Shown here piece by piece: positions 25,372 to 33,145 of a DNA stretch of 64,000 nucleotides. Each line of letters starts with the position of its first letter. Positions within the stretch are counted from its first letter, which is position 1. Source of the stretch: Bacillota bacterium (lineage in GTDB: Bacteria; Bacillota; Clostridia; Lachnospirales; Lachnospiraceae); NCBI GenBank assembly GCA_023411215.1, contig JAEYOY010000030.1, forward strand, positions 25,947 through 89,946, in the 5' to 3' direction. The position numbers and the translations under genes were made by a program. Below the pieces are notes generated by a model. It was not told where the DNA came from. It worked only from the letters and a program-made list of their open reading frames with translations, and did not search any database.

Positions 25372-26397
25372 ATGAATACAATGGATTATATAATTAAAAC
25401 GATAGAGTCATTAGTGAATATACCAAGTCCCTCTGGCTATACGAAGGAGATAATGGAGTTTGTAAGGAAAGAAGTGGAGAGTTATGGCTATCCTTGTGAA
25501 TATAATCAAAAGGGTGGACTCATCATATCAGTTCCAGGAGAGGGAGATGAAACCTTAGGGCTATCCGCTCATGTCGATACTTTGGGAGCAATGGTACGCT
25601 CTATTGATTCGGACGGTACTTTGAAATTCACCTTAATCGGTGGGTATACCATGCATAGCGTGGAGGGAGCTTATTGTCAGGTACATACAAGGGATGGGAG
25701 ATCCTATACAGGAACAATTCTGATCAAAAGTTCCTCTGTACATAGCTATGATGATGCCAGAACCATTGAACGCACGGACCGCAATATGCTAATTCGTCTG
25801 GATGAGATTGTGAAGTGCAAGGAGGACGTACTGGCTCTAGGAATTAACAGTGGTGATTACATTAGCTTTGACGCCAAATTCCAGTATACGGATACCGGTT
25901 TTGTGAAGTCCAGACATTTGGACGATAAAGCGTCTGTGGCGGTACTACTCGGAATGCTCAGGGAGATGTCCGAACAGAAGTGCCTGCCGATGAAGAAGCT
26001 TCGGATATTAATCAGCAACTTTGAGGAAGTCGGATACGGCGCAAGCCATCTTCCTCCGGAAATAAATGAGTTCATAGCTGTTGATATGGGAGCAATTGGT
26101 GATGATTTGAATGGATCTGAGTATACGGTCACAATCTGCGCAAAGGATTCTTCAGGACCCTATGATTATGAAATGACGAATCATCTGATTGCTTTAGCGA
26201 AAGAGAATGGAATCGATTATGTGATTGATATCTTTCCGCATTATAGCTCGGATGTATCCAGCGCTCTCCGTGCAGGGAATGATATCCGTGGAGCCTTAAT
26301 CGGGCAGGGGGTTCATGCCTCTCATGGAATGGAACGAACTCATAAGCTAGGGCTTGAGAATACCTTGAAGTTATTAAAGGCTTATATAGGAGTATAA
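25372..26397 (+). CDS. M42-family metallopeptidase
   Basis: Cytoplasmic aminopeptidase of the M42/TET type, 341 aa from the chosen start. The two-metal site is complete: the first His in LSAHVDTLGAM, the bridging Asp in RHLDDKASVAVLL, the catalytic Glu pair in NFEEVGYGAS, the Asp in VDMGAIGDDL and the last His near HASHGMERTH. The ATG at 25372 has AAAGGAGA six bases upstream and matches the family start. An in-frame ATG at 25243 right after AAGGAGG would add 43 residues (RKGLDLAYAARFILE...) that do not belong to the family. It likely trims short peptides. Confidence 0.9.
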   Translation: MNTMDYIIKTIESLVNIPSPSGYTKEIMEFVRKEVESYGYPCEYNQKGGLIISVPGEGDETLGLSAHVDTLGAMVRSIDSDGTLKFTLIGGYTMHSVEGAYCQVHTRDGRSYTGTILIKSSSVHSYDDARTIERTDRNMLIRLDEIVKCKEDVLALGINSGDYISFDAKFQYTDTGFVKSRHLDDKASVAVLLGMLREMSEQKCLPMKKLRILISNFEEVGYGASHLPPEINEFIAVDMGAIGDDLNGSEYTVTICAKDSSGPYDYEMTNHLIALAKENGIDYVIDIFPHYSSDVSSALRAGNDIRGALIGQGVHASHGMERTHKLGLENTLKLLKAYIGV

Positions 26398-26533
26398 AAC
26401 CAATACAAACAAACAAAAACAACATAATATCGTTATTTGTGATTGACTATAGACTACCTGAATGTTACAATTCAATCAAATAAAGTAAAAACAAATAAAA
26501 ACAAATAAAAGCAACACAACATAGGAGGCTGTA
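26398..26533 (+). other. A-rich low-complexity leader before fucA
   Basis: Contains imperfect tandem copies of AAAACAAATA (26485-26510) and AAACAAAC-type runs near 26405. An unstructured A-rich leader of this kind may aid ribosome loading; the AGGAGG site follows it. Confidence 0.4.
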
Positions 26534-27211
26534 ATGAGTAAATCCGAGTACGATATTAAGAATGAGATCTGTGAGATAGGAAAGCGGATCTATAACCGCA
26601 ATATGGTGGCGGCTAACGATGGCAACATCTCTGTTAAACTGAATGACAATGAGTTCCTTTGTACGCCAACTGGTGTCAGTAAGGGATTTATGACCCCGGA
26701 CTATATCTGCAAGGTAGATAGGGACGGTAAAATGATTGAAGCAAATGAAGGTTATAGACCTTCTTCTGAGATAAAAATGCATATGAGAGTATATAAGGAA
26801 AGACCGGATGTAATATCGGTTGTTCATGCTCATCCGATGTATGCAACTGCATTTGCAATTGCAGGAATCCCTTTGACACAGCAGATTATGCCGGAGGCTA
26901 TCATCACACTGGGAGCAGTTCCGATTGCAGAATACGGAACTCCTTCTACCGATGAGATTCCCGATGCGGTATCGAAGTACCTTCCTTACTATGATGCAGT
27001 ATTACTTGAAAATCATGGAGCCCTCACTTATGGAGATTCTCTAATCAATGCATATCATAAGATGGAGTCGGTGGAATTCTATGCACAGCTTTTGTTCCTT
27101 TCGAAGCAGTTAGGCGGACCAAGGGAACTTTCCGAAGCACAGGTCCAGAGATTGTATGGAATTCGCAGACAGTTTGGCATGACCGGTAGACATCCGGCAG
27201 ATACGCAATAG
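26534..27211 (+). CDS. fucA: Class II sugar-phosphate aldolase (L-fuculose-1-phosphate aldolase type)
   Basis: Zinc-dependent aldolase of 225 aa that splits a 6-deoxy-ketose 1-phosphate into DHAP and L-lactaldehyde. The zinc and catalytic residues are visible: Glu in RPSSEIKMHM, the His pair in VVHAHPMYATAFA and the third His in LLENHGALTYG. NDGNISVKL binds substrate phosphate. The start has AGGAGG nine bases upstream. It is followed 33 bases later by rhamnulokinase, so the operon likely handles L-rhamnulose or L-fuculose phosphates; FucA-type enzymes are used for both. The matching isomerase is not in the window. Confidence 0.85.
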   Translation: MSKSEYDIKNEICEIGKRIYNRNMVAANDGNISVKLNDNEFLCTPTGVSKGFMTPDYICKVDRDGKMIEANEGYRPSSEIKMHMRVYKERPDVISVVHAHPMYATAFAIAGIPLTQQIMPEAIITLGAVPIAEYGTPSTDEIPDAVSKYLPYYDAVLLENHGALTYGDSLINAYHKMESVEFYAQLLFLSKQLGGPRELSEAQVQRLYGIRRQFGMTGRHPADTQ

Positions 27212-27215
27212 AGAG

Positions 27216-27232
27216 CTGCATCTTAGATGCAG
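27216..27232 (+). repeat. CTGCATC hairpin abutting the rhaB ribosome site
   Basis: CTGCATC-TTA-GATGCAG, then TAT, then GGAGG (27236-27240). The same arrangement is found before iolB and before the small membrane protein gene at 29987. See findings. Confidence 0.7.
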
Positions 27233-27244
27233 TATGGAGGTAGC

Positions 27245-28651
27245 ATGAAGCAATATTATCTGGCGGTAGATATCGGAGCCTCCAGCGGACGCCATATTCT
27301 TGGGTGGATGGAGAAAGGGAAGCTATTTACGGAGGAAGTATATCGTTTTCAGAATGGTTTGATTAAGAAAAATGGCCATTTATGTTGGGATTTTGACTTG
27401 ATGTTCAGAGAAATTGTTGCCGGTTTGAAGCGTTGTAAGGAAATAGGAAAATGTCCTATCAGTATGGGAATTGATACCTGGGGTGTTGACTTTGTTCTAC
27501 TGGATGAGAAGGATCAGGTGCTGGGAGATGTTATCGGCTATCGTGACCACCGAACCGAGGGTATGGATGAGAAGCTATATAAGATCATACCGGAGAAGGA
27601 ACTTTATGGACGAAACGGCATCCAGAAGGCTATTTTTAACAGCATATATCAGCTTTATGCCATTAAAGAAGAGCATCCGGAATATCTGGAGCAGGCGAAG
27701 ACCTATCTTATGACACCGGAATATTTTAATTTTCTTCTAACCGGTATCAAGAAAGCCGAATATACGATAGCGACCACCTCTCAACTGATAAATGCCAGAA
27801 CAAATACTTGGGATTATGAGTTGATGGATATTCTTGGATATCCAAAGGATATCTTTATGCCCGTATGTATGCCGGGAACCATCGTTGGAATGCTCAGATC
27901 TGAGCTGGTGGAAGAAATTGGTTATGATATTAAGGTAATGCTTGTCGGAAGCCATGATACTGCTTCTGCCGTTGTTTCTGTTCCTTCTACGAGTGAGGAT
28001 GTATTATATATAAGCTCTGGAACCTGGTCACTCATGGGAGTTGAGCGGCAGACCCCGGATCTTAGCACGAATAGTCAGGAACGTAATTTCACGAACGAAG
28101 GCGGCTATGACCATCGGTTCCGATATCTGAAGAATATTATGGGGTTATGGATGATTCAATCGGTACGTCACGAGCACCAGGATCACTACTCCTTTGGGGA
28201 TCTCTGTACCATGGCGGAAGAGAATGCGGATTTTCCCAGCCGAATTAATGTGAACCATGCCTCTTTTCTCTCGCCGGATAATATGACCCGGGCTATCAAT
28301 GATTATCTGAAATCAACAGGCCAGAAGCTACCGGATAATATAGGTCAGCTTTCAGCCTGCATCTATCAAAGTCTAGCTGAATGTTATGCGGATACGGTTC
28401 GCGAACTGGAGGAGGTTACAGGCAAGTTATACCAGGAAATTCATATTGTCGGTGGAGGGTCCAATGCGGATTATCTGAACCGGCTGACAGCACAGAAGAC
28501 ACATAGGAAAGTATATGCCGGTCCTGTAGAAGCAACCGCGATTGGTAATATAGCTGTTCAGCTGATCAGTGATAGGGTTTTCGAGAATCTTTGTGTTGCA
28601 AGAGGCTGTATATATGCTTCATCTGATGTAAAGAAGTATGAATTTGTCTGA
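27245..28651 (+). CDS. rhaB: Rhamnulokinase
   Basis: FGGY-family kinase that phosphorylates L-rhamnulose (possibly also L-fuculose) at O-1 using ATP. 468 aa. It shows the first phosphate-binding loop AVDIGASSGRHILGW, the sugar-site SMGIDTWGVDFVLLD and YRDHRTEGM, MTPEYFNFLLTG, GSHDTASAVV, SSGTWSLMGVE and the late adenosine motif HIVGGGSNADYLNRLTA. The ATG at 27245 has GGAGG four bases upstream, directly behind the conserved hairpin. The operon partner is the aldolase before it; the DeoR gene 260 bases downstream is the likely local regulator. Assignment to rhamnulose over fuculose rests on overall RhaB resemblance. Confidence 0.88.
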   Translation: MKQYYLAVDIGASSGRHILGWMEKGKLFTEEVYRFQNGLIKKNGHLCWDFDLMFREIVAGLKRCKEIGKCPISMGIDTWGVDFVLLDEKDQVLGDVIGYRDHRTEGMDEKLYKIIPEKELYGRNGIQKAIFNSIYQLYAIKEEHPEYLEQAKTYLMTPEYFNFLLTGIKKAEYTIATTSQLINARTNTWDYELMDILGYPKDIFMPVCMPGTIVGMLRSELVEEIGYDIKVMLVGSHDTASAVVSVPSTSEDVLYISSGTWSLMGVERQTPDLSTNSQERNFTNEGGYDHRFRYLKNIMGLWMIQSVRHEHQDHYSFGDLCTMAEENADFPSRINVNHASFLSPDNMTRAINDYLKSTGQKLPDNIGQLSACIYQSLAECYADTVRELEEVTGKLYQEIHIVGGGSNADYLNRLTAQKTHRKVYAGPVEATAIGNIAVQLISDRVFENLCVARGCIYASSDVKKYEFV

Positions 28652-28910
28652 TTCATCCAATAATGTAAGATGCTTTCACGGCTTGCTATTATGAATTAGT
28701 GATATTTCGTTCGATTCTTGACAAGAGTTGGGAACAAAGATACTATAATGTGAATATAATAACGTTGCTTACTTCGAATTTCTGTCCCTATATAACTGAT
28801 AAAATGGTCTGCCCAGCTCTGCTTCATTTGTTGCTCGTGTAGAATAATTTATCGTCAGGATATAGGGACTTTTTTATATACAAGAATTAACAATATTAGG
28901 AGGTAAGAAA
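28652..28910 (+). ncRNA. Structured, terminator-ended leader or small RNA before the DeoR gene
   Basis: After -10-like TATAAT boxes at 28744-28749 and 28755-28760 comes a long stem. GTCCCTATAT (28784-28793) pairs with ATATAGGGAC (28860-28869), and the next helix CTGATAAA (28796-28803) pairs with TTTATCGTCAG (28848-28858) across a 3-base bulge. A six-T run at 28870-28875 follows. The loop of about 44 bases resembles no riboswitch known to me. It could be an attenuator for the DeoR gene, which starts 36 bases later, or a separate small RNA. Confidence 0.55.
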
Positions 28911-29681
28911 ATGCTTGCAATAGAGAGAAGAAATCAAATATTAGCTCTTCTTCAGAAGGATAGCAGAGTAGTGGTCGGGGATCTTGCGAAAGTCTTTCGA
29001 GTAACAGAGGAAACAATTAGAAGAGATCTTGAGAAGCTTGAGAAACAGGGGTTCGCCAAGAAGGCATACGGTGGAGCGATAATTAATGAGAGCTTCCATG
29101 TTGATCTTCCGTATACCGTTCGGCAAAAAACGAATGTGCAGAATAAGCAGGAGATAGCAGAATTGGTTTGTGGATTGGTTCAAGATGGTGACCATATTAT
29201 GTTGGATGCAAGCTCAACTGCGGTATATATAGCAAAGCATCTGAAGGACAAGAAGAATCTAACGATTATTACGAATTCCATCGAAATACTCATTGAACTT
29301 TCCAATGTGAGCGGATGGAAGATATTTTCTACCGGAGGAGTCATGAAAGAAGGATCGCTTTCTCTGGTAGGTTATCAGGCAGAAAAGATGATAAGTTCCT
29401 TCCATGTGGACAAGACGATTATTTCCTGCAAAGGAATTGATATTCAGAAAGGAATTACTGACTCGAATGAGATGGAAGCCTATATTAAAAAGTTAATGTT
29501 GGACTCGGCTAATATGAAAATCCTAGCTGCAGATAATACAAAATTTGATAAGGTATCCTTTGCAAGGATAGATGAGTTATCCGGAATAAACCTTATTATT
29601 ACGGATCTGGAACCTGATATAAGATGGATGAATGCATTGGAGCAAACGAATATAGAAAGTTATTATAAGGACAGAAGGTAA
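28911..29681 (+). CDS. DeoR/GlpR-family transcriptional repressor
   Basis: 256 aa. The N-terminal DeoR helix-turn-helix (about 5-57) is RRNQILALLQKDSRVVVGDLAKVFRVTEETIRRDLEKLEKQG, followed by the family hinge KKAYGGAIIN. The C-terminal domain is the phospho-sugar sensor (DeoRC), with DASSTAVYIAKHL and ITNSIEILIEL binding a sugar phosphate. The ribosome site AGGAGG lies six bases before the ATG. It sits downstream of fucA-rhaB and is preceded by a strong leader structure. It probably represses the deoxysugar genes, with the sugar phosphate as inducer; this is inferred from position. Confidence 0.88.
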   Translation: MLAIERRNQILALLQKDSRVVVGDLAKVFRVTEETIRRDLEKLEKQGFAKKAYGGAIINESFHVDLPYTVRQKTNVQNKQEIAELVCGLVQDGDHIMLDASSTAVYIAKHLKDKKNLTIITNSIEILIELSNVSGWKIFSTGGVMKEGSLSLVGYQAEKMISSFHVDKTIISCKGIDIQKGITDSNEMEAYIKKLMLDSANMKILAADNTKFDKVSFARIDELSGINLIITDLEPDIRWMNALEQTNIESYYKDRR

Positions 29682-29696
29682 CCGGAAGATGAATGA

Positions 29697-29987
29697 CTAA
29701 TCCTTGTTCTTCTTTACACCCAAATTAGGTATAAAAGCAAAATAAAATCCAACCAGAGCACCTGTTATTAATCTGGAATCAGTTATTCCGAGGGAACCAC
29801 ATACCATTTGAATTGTTATGTGCAAAACAGCAGCGAAAAAAATCCATACAGTTGCATTGTAGATGGGATTCAAACGGCGGTTAATGAAGGCCCAGAGTCT
29901 TTTACTCCAGCCTAGCTTGATAGAAAGTTTCATAAATATAGTCCCTGAAACCGCCATAGCGAGCAATTGTGATAACAATGTCTTCAT
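29697..29987 (-). CDS. Small integral membrane protein of unknown function
   Basis: 96 aa with about three hydrophobic segments: LLSQLLAMAVSGTIFMKLSI, a central ATVWIFFAAVLHITIQMVCG and LITGALVGFYFAFIP, ending in a charged VKKNKD. I do not recognise a family. The start at 29987 follows GGAGG by five bases; a TTG at 29999 would lie inside the ribosome site. The GGAGG is itself preceded by the CTGCATC hairpin also found before rhaB and iolB, so its translation may be controlled in the same way. It is transcribed against the DeoR gene. Confidence 0.65.
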   Translation of the reverse strand: MKTLLSQLLAMAVSGTIFMKLSIKLGWSKRLWAFINRRLNPIYNATVWIFFAAVLHITIQMVCGSLGITDSRLITGALVGFYFAFIPNLGVKKNKD

Positions 29988-30000
29988 ACGAACCTCCAAT

Positions 30001-30017
30001 CTGCATCATCGATGCAG
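30001..30017 (-). repeat. CTGCATC hairpin abutting the ribosome site of the small membrane gene
   Basis: On the minus strand it reads CTGCATC-GAT-GATGCAG, then ATT, then GGAGG (29997-29993): the same spacing as before rhaB and iolB. Confidence 0.7.
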
Positions 30018-30052
30018 TTCATAATACCGAAAGATCAGCGATCCTCTTTAAC

Positions 30053-30097
30053 TCATGACAGTAGAAAATTCGCGAAGCTTACTTTCTATTGCCAAAG
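30053..30097. repeat. 45-base intergenic hairpin repeat, GCGAAGC core
   Basis: Its arms (TGACAGTAGAAA and TTTCTATTGCCA) pair imperfectly around a loop containing CGCGAAGC. Aligned by eye with the reverse complement of 55357-55401, it differs at about 9 of 45 positions. Confidence 0.6.
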
Positions 30098-30300
30098 ATA
30101 ATTATACATCAAGGATTGCCTGGGTGCAAGAAGTTATAGATATAGACAAATTGTGCGAAATTACTAAAATGTAATAATAATATGTTAAATTACTGGCAAT
30201 ATGTGTTGTATAATGCTATAATATGACTATAAAAGCATGTGTCCTACGGATACAAATGAAGACATAAGATAAAAAAGCATAAGAACTCTGGAGGAAAAAG

Positions 30301-32589
30301 ATGGCAAAGATTGGTGGAGACTTAACTAAAAAGCTAATGACTATTATGAAGGTACAAAAGAACAAAGAGCTTACAGATGACACGACATCATCTGAGGGGA
30401 CAGGGATACCAAAGAAGGGGAATAAACTTCAGAATGGTTATCGTAATGATAAGAGGCAGGATGTTAAGAATAAGGTCTTAACCGCGAAAGAGAGAGTAAG
30501 GACAGAGAAAGAGGGATTCTTAGAGAATGCTTCTAAGGTGAGATTAATCTCAACCCTTAGGTTTAAGCTTGTTGCCTCCTTTCTGGTACCTATTATATTT
30601 ATTATCAGCTTAGGAGTCGTATCCTTCTTAAAGGCATCGGAAGGTATTCAAAGTAATTATGAGAAAGCAACAGTAGATACAATTGGTATGGCCGGTGAAT
30701 TTTTACGCTTTGGTTTCGAATCGGTTGAAGCGACTGCCATACAATATGCAAATGATGATGCGATAAACAGATATTTTTCTAATATCGATGATAAATTTGA
30801 AGCTAACATGAACAGAAAGGCCATTTCATCTTCACTCATGGCCAAGCAAGTTACAGATGAGTTCATTGAGAATATTTATTTATTGTCCGATGAAATTGAT
30901 TCTATCGCGACTTCAGGTGTGTTCTATAAGAAAAAAATAGTGGATGAATTCAGGACTACGGAGATTGGTGCCAAAATAGGCAAGACTGGAAATGTATGGG
31001 ATGGCGAAGATGCCTTTCTGGATGAAAAACTGGAGTCGGACAGCAGTGAATACTCTATGCGTTTGATCAGAAATATCATGAACCGGAATTCCTTGGTAAT
31101 CATTGAAACAAAAGCTAATGTAGTTAAGGATATTTTAGCTGATTTAGAGTTTGATAAAACCGGTTTCTTAGGGCTCGTAACTGTGGATGGAAGAGAGATT
31201 ATCGATTATTCATTAAAAGTAGAGGATCCGGATATTGATGTAGAAGCGTTGAAAGCAGAGAAGGTATTTGTTAATGAAACATTCTATCAGGAAACACTTG
31301 ATTCAGATGAAAAAAGCGGATTCAAGTATGTAGAATATAAGGGTGATACCTATTTATTCATGTTTGCTAAAATAGGCCAAACAGGTGCCACTCTCTGTGC
31401 ATTAATGCCTAAGTCTACCATAACAAGCCAAGCGGATGCCATTAAAAAAATTACAGTTATTATTGTTATTATTGCCTGCTTTGCTGCGGTCACAATTGCA
31501 GCCTGGTTATCTACCGGAATTGATAAGACAATCAAGGGTATTATCAGTAAGTTAAAATTAGCAGCAAAGGGTGATCTTACCGTTCAATTTGATTCAAAAC
31601 GTAAGGATGAGTTTCATATATTAATTGATGAGATACAGACTACCTTTGGTAAGATGAAGGATCTGATTCAACAAGTTAAGACTTTGAGTGGTGAGGTGTC
31701 AGAATCAGCATCCAATGTATCTATGACCTCCGAATTATTCCTCAAATCATCGGAAGACATCTCTTCAGCCATGAATGAGATAGAACAAGGAATTAATCAA
31801 CAAGCAAAGGATGCAGAGGAATGCCTGGTACAGATGGACAGTCTGTCTCAGAAGATTGAGGTTGTGAGTATGAACACAAAGGAAATCGGCCAGATTGCAG
31901 ATAGTACCAAAATGAGTGTCAAGGAAGGTACTGTCATCTCGGAAGAACTGAACCAGCAGACGAAGTCAACCATCGAGATTACAACAGATATTATTAAAGA
32001 TATTGAGAAGCTTTCCGAGAAATCCTCCTCAATCAATAAGATTATCAATGTGATCAATGATATCGCGAATCAGACGAACCTGTTATCGTTAAATGCCTCC
32101 ATTGAAGCAGCAAGAGCCGGAGAGCATGGAAAAGGCTTTGCCGTTGTTGCCAGTGAGATCAGAACACTAGCAGAGCAGTCTAAGGCTTCTGTAAACGATA
32201 TTAAGAAGATTATTGGCAGCATCCAGGAGGATACGACTACTGCGGTTGAGACAGCGCGTAAGGCGGGTAAGGTATTGGCACTTCAGGAAAGTGCTGTTAA
32301 GAATACCACTGATTCCTATGCAAACATCAATGGCAGTGTAGAGAAGCTAGTTGTATCATTAAGCTCTATTACCGATAATGTGGCCAATATTGAAGAGGCG
32401 CGTATCAGTACACTCGGAGCAATAGAGAATATATCAGCAGTACTGGAAGAGATTGCGGCTTCTTCTAATAATGTTAATCAGACAGCGTCCAACCAGGTTG
32501 CTTCGGTTGAGAGCCTTAATAAATCAGCTGTGAACCTTAATGCCAACTCAGATAATCTGGTTAATGAGGTAAAGAAGTTTACAGTCTAG
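30301..32589 (+). CDS. Methyl-accepting chemotaxis protein
   Basis: Transmembrane chemoreceptor of 762 aa. A long charged N-terminal extension (about 1-85) precedes the first helix (about 87-105, LVASFLVPIIFIISLGVVSF). An extracytoplasmic dCache-like sensor (about 110-378) and a second helix (ITVIIVIIACFAAVTIAAW, about 382-400) follow. Then come a HAMP segment and a cytoplasmic signalling domain with the hairpin-tip consensus IANQTNLLSLNASIEAARAG, which contacts CheA and CheW. GGAGG precedes the ATG. It stands alone; its attractant is unknown. The 85-residue cytoplasmic N-terminal tail is longer than usual. Confidence 0.9.
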   Translation: MAKIGGDLTKKLMTIMKVQKNKELTDDTTSSEGTGIPKKGNKLQNGYRNDKRQDVKNKVLTAKERVRTEKEGFLENASKVRLISTLRFKLVASFLVPIIFIISLGVVSFLKASEGIQSNYEKATVDTIGMAGEFLRFGFESVEATAIQYANDDAINRYFSNIDDKFEANMNRKAISSSLMAKQVTDEFIENIYLLSDEIDSIATSGVFYKKKIVDEFRTTEIGAKIGKTGNVWDGEDAFLDEKLESDSSEYSMRLIRNIMNRNSLVIIETKANVVKDILADLEFDKTGFLGLVTVDGREIIDYSLKVEDPDIDVEALKAEKVFVNETFYQETLDSDEKSGFKYVEYKGDTYLFMFAKIGQTGATLCALMPKSTITSQADAIKKITVIIVIIACFAAVTIAAWLSTGIDKTIKGIISKLKLAAKGDLTVQFDSKRKDEFHILIDEIQTTFGKMKDLIQQVKTLSGEVSESASNVSMTSELFLKSSEDISSAMNEIEQGINQQAKDAEECLVQMDSLSQKIEVVSMNTKEIGQIADSTKMSVKEGTVISEELNQQTKSTIEITTDIIKDIEKLSEKSSSINKIINVINDIANQTNLLSLNASIEAARAGEHGKGFAVVASEIRTLAEQSKASVNDIKKIIGSIQEDTTTAVETARKAGKVLALQESAVKNTTDSYANINGSVEKLVVSLSSITDNVANIEEARISTLGAIENISAVLEEIAASSNNVNQTASNQVASVESLNKSAVNLNANSDNLVNEVKKFTV

Positions 32590-32614
32590 GTATTGATATA
32601 AGTATATTAGTGAT

Positions 32615-32648
32615 GGAGCGTTTCGGTTATCCGAGGCGCTCCTTTTTA
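32615..32648 (+). terminator. Terminator of the chemoreceptor gene
   Basis: Twelve-base stem GGAGCGTTTCGG/CCGAGGCGCTCC (32615-32626 with 32631-32642, two G-T pairs) with a TTAT loop and a trailing T run. Confidence 0.88.
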
Positions 32649-32683
32649 AATTCAAGCAGCAAATTTTGTTGCAAAAAATATTC

Positions 32684-32732
32684 TTGACATATGTTCCAGG
32701 TGGTGTTATAGTGTGTATATCGAATATATACA
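32684..32732 (+). promoter_or_regulatory. Promoter and operator of the YtrA-type ABC operon
   Basis: TTGACA (32684-32689), an exact 17-base spacer and TATAGT (32707-32712). The inverted repeat TGTATAT-CGAAT-ATATACA (32714-32732) overlaps the expected transcription start. YtrA-subfamily GntR proteins bind such TATAC-rich palindromes, so the gene product just downstream should repress its own operon here. Confidence 0.8.
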
Positions 32733-32768
32733 ATATGACATGATATATGCACAGTGCAGGAGGTAAAA

Positions 32769-33143
32769 ATGGATATACTGATCAGTAATTCCAGTGATAA
32801 ACCGATTTATGAACAAATTACTTCCCAGATAAAACAGTCGATAATTACCGGCGAGCTTGAAGCAGGAAGCTTACTGCCTTCGATGCGTATGCTGGCGAAG
32901 GAATTAAGAATAAGTGTGATCACTACCAAAAGAGCCTATGAGGATCTGGAGCGCGATGGATTCATATATACCGTAATCGGAAAGGGCAGCTTTGTTGCAG
33001 AGAAAAATATGGAGTTTGTCAGAGAAGAGCAGCTTCGTATTGTGGAGGAACATCTAGGTAAGGCGGTCGCTGGAGCAAAAGCAGGTGGGATCGGTCTGGA
33101 GGAAATTCAGGAAATCATTAAAATGATTTATGAGGAGGAGTAA
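32769..33143 (+). CDS. GntR-family regulator, YtrA subfamily
   Basis: 124 aa. The N-terminal winged helix is PIYEQITSQIKQSIITGELEAGSLLPSMRMLAKELRISVITTKRAYEDLERDGFIYTVIGKGSFVAE, with only a short C-terminal helical tail (about 50 residues), which is the hallmark of the YtrA group. These proteins usually repress ABC transporter operons and answer cell-wall antibiotics. The start at 32769 has AGGAGG five bases upstream; the ORF could extend upstream but without a ribosome site. First gene of a three-gene operon with the ABC ATPase and permease, behind a clear promoter and palindromic operator. Confidence 0.92.
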   Translation: MDILISNSSDKPIYEQITSQIKQSIITGELEAGSLLPSMRMLAKELRISVITTKRAYEDLERDGFIYTVIGKGSFVAEKNMEFVREEQLRIVEEHLGKAVAGAKAGGIGLEEIQEIIKMIYEEE

Positions 33144-33145
33144 AT

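Larger units (their letters stand above)
29988..30300. other. Divergent intergenic region with two hairpin repeats
   Basis: A 313-base gap between the small membrane protein gene (minus) and the chemoreceptor gene (plus). It contains the CTGCATC hairpin (30001-30017) and a copy of the 45-base GCGAAGC-core repeat (30053-30097). Two TATAAT boxes near 30210-30225 may be -10 elements of the chemoreceptor gene. Confidence 0.5.

Noticed and set aside
26398..26533. Possible CRISPR or tandem array in the AAAACAAATA repeats
   Set aside because: Short, A-rich, uneven copies without spacers; simple low-complexity DNA.
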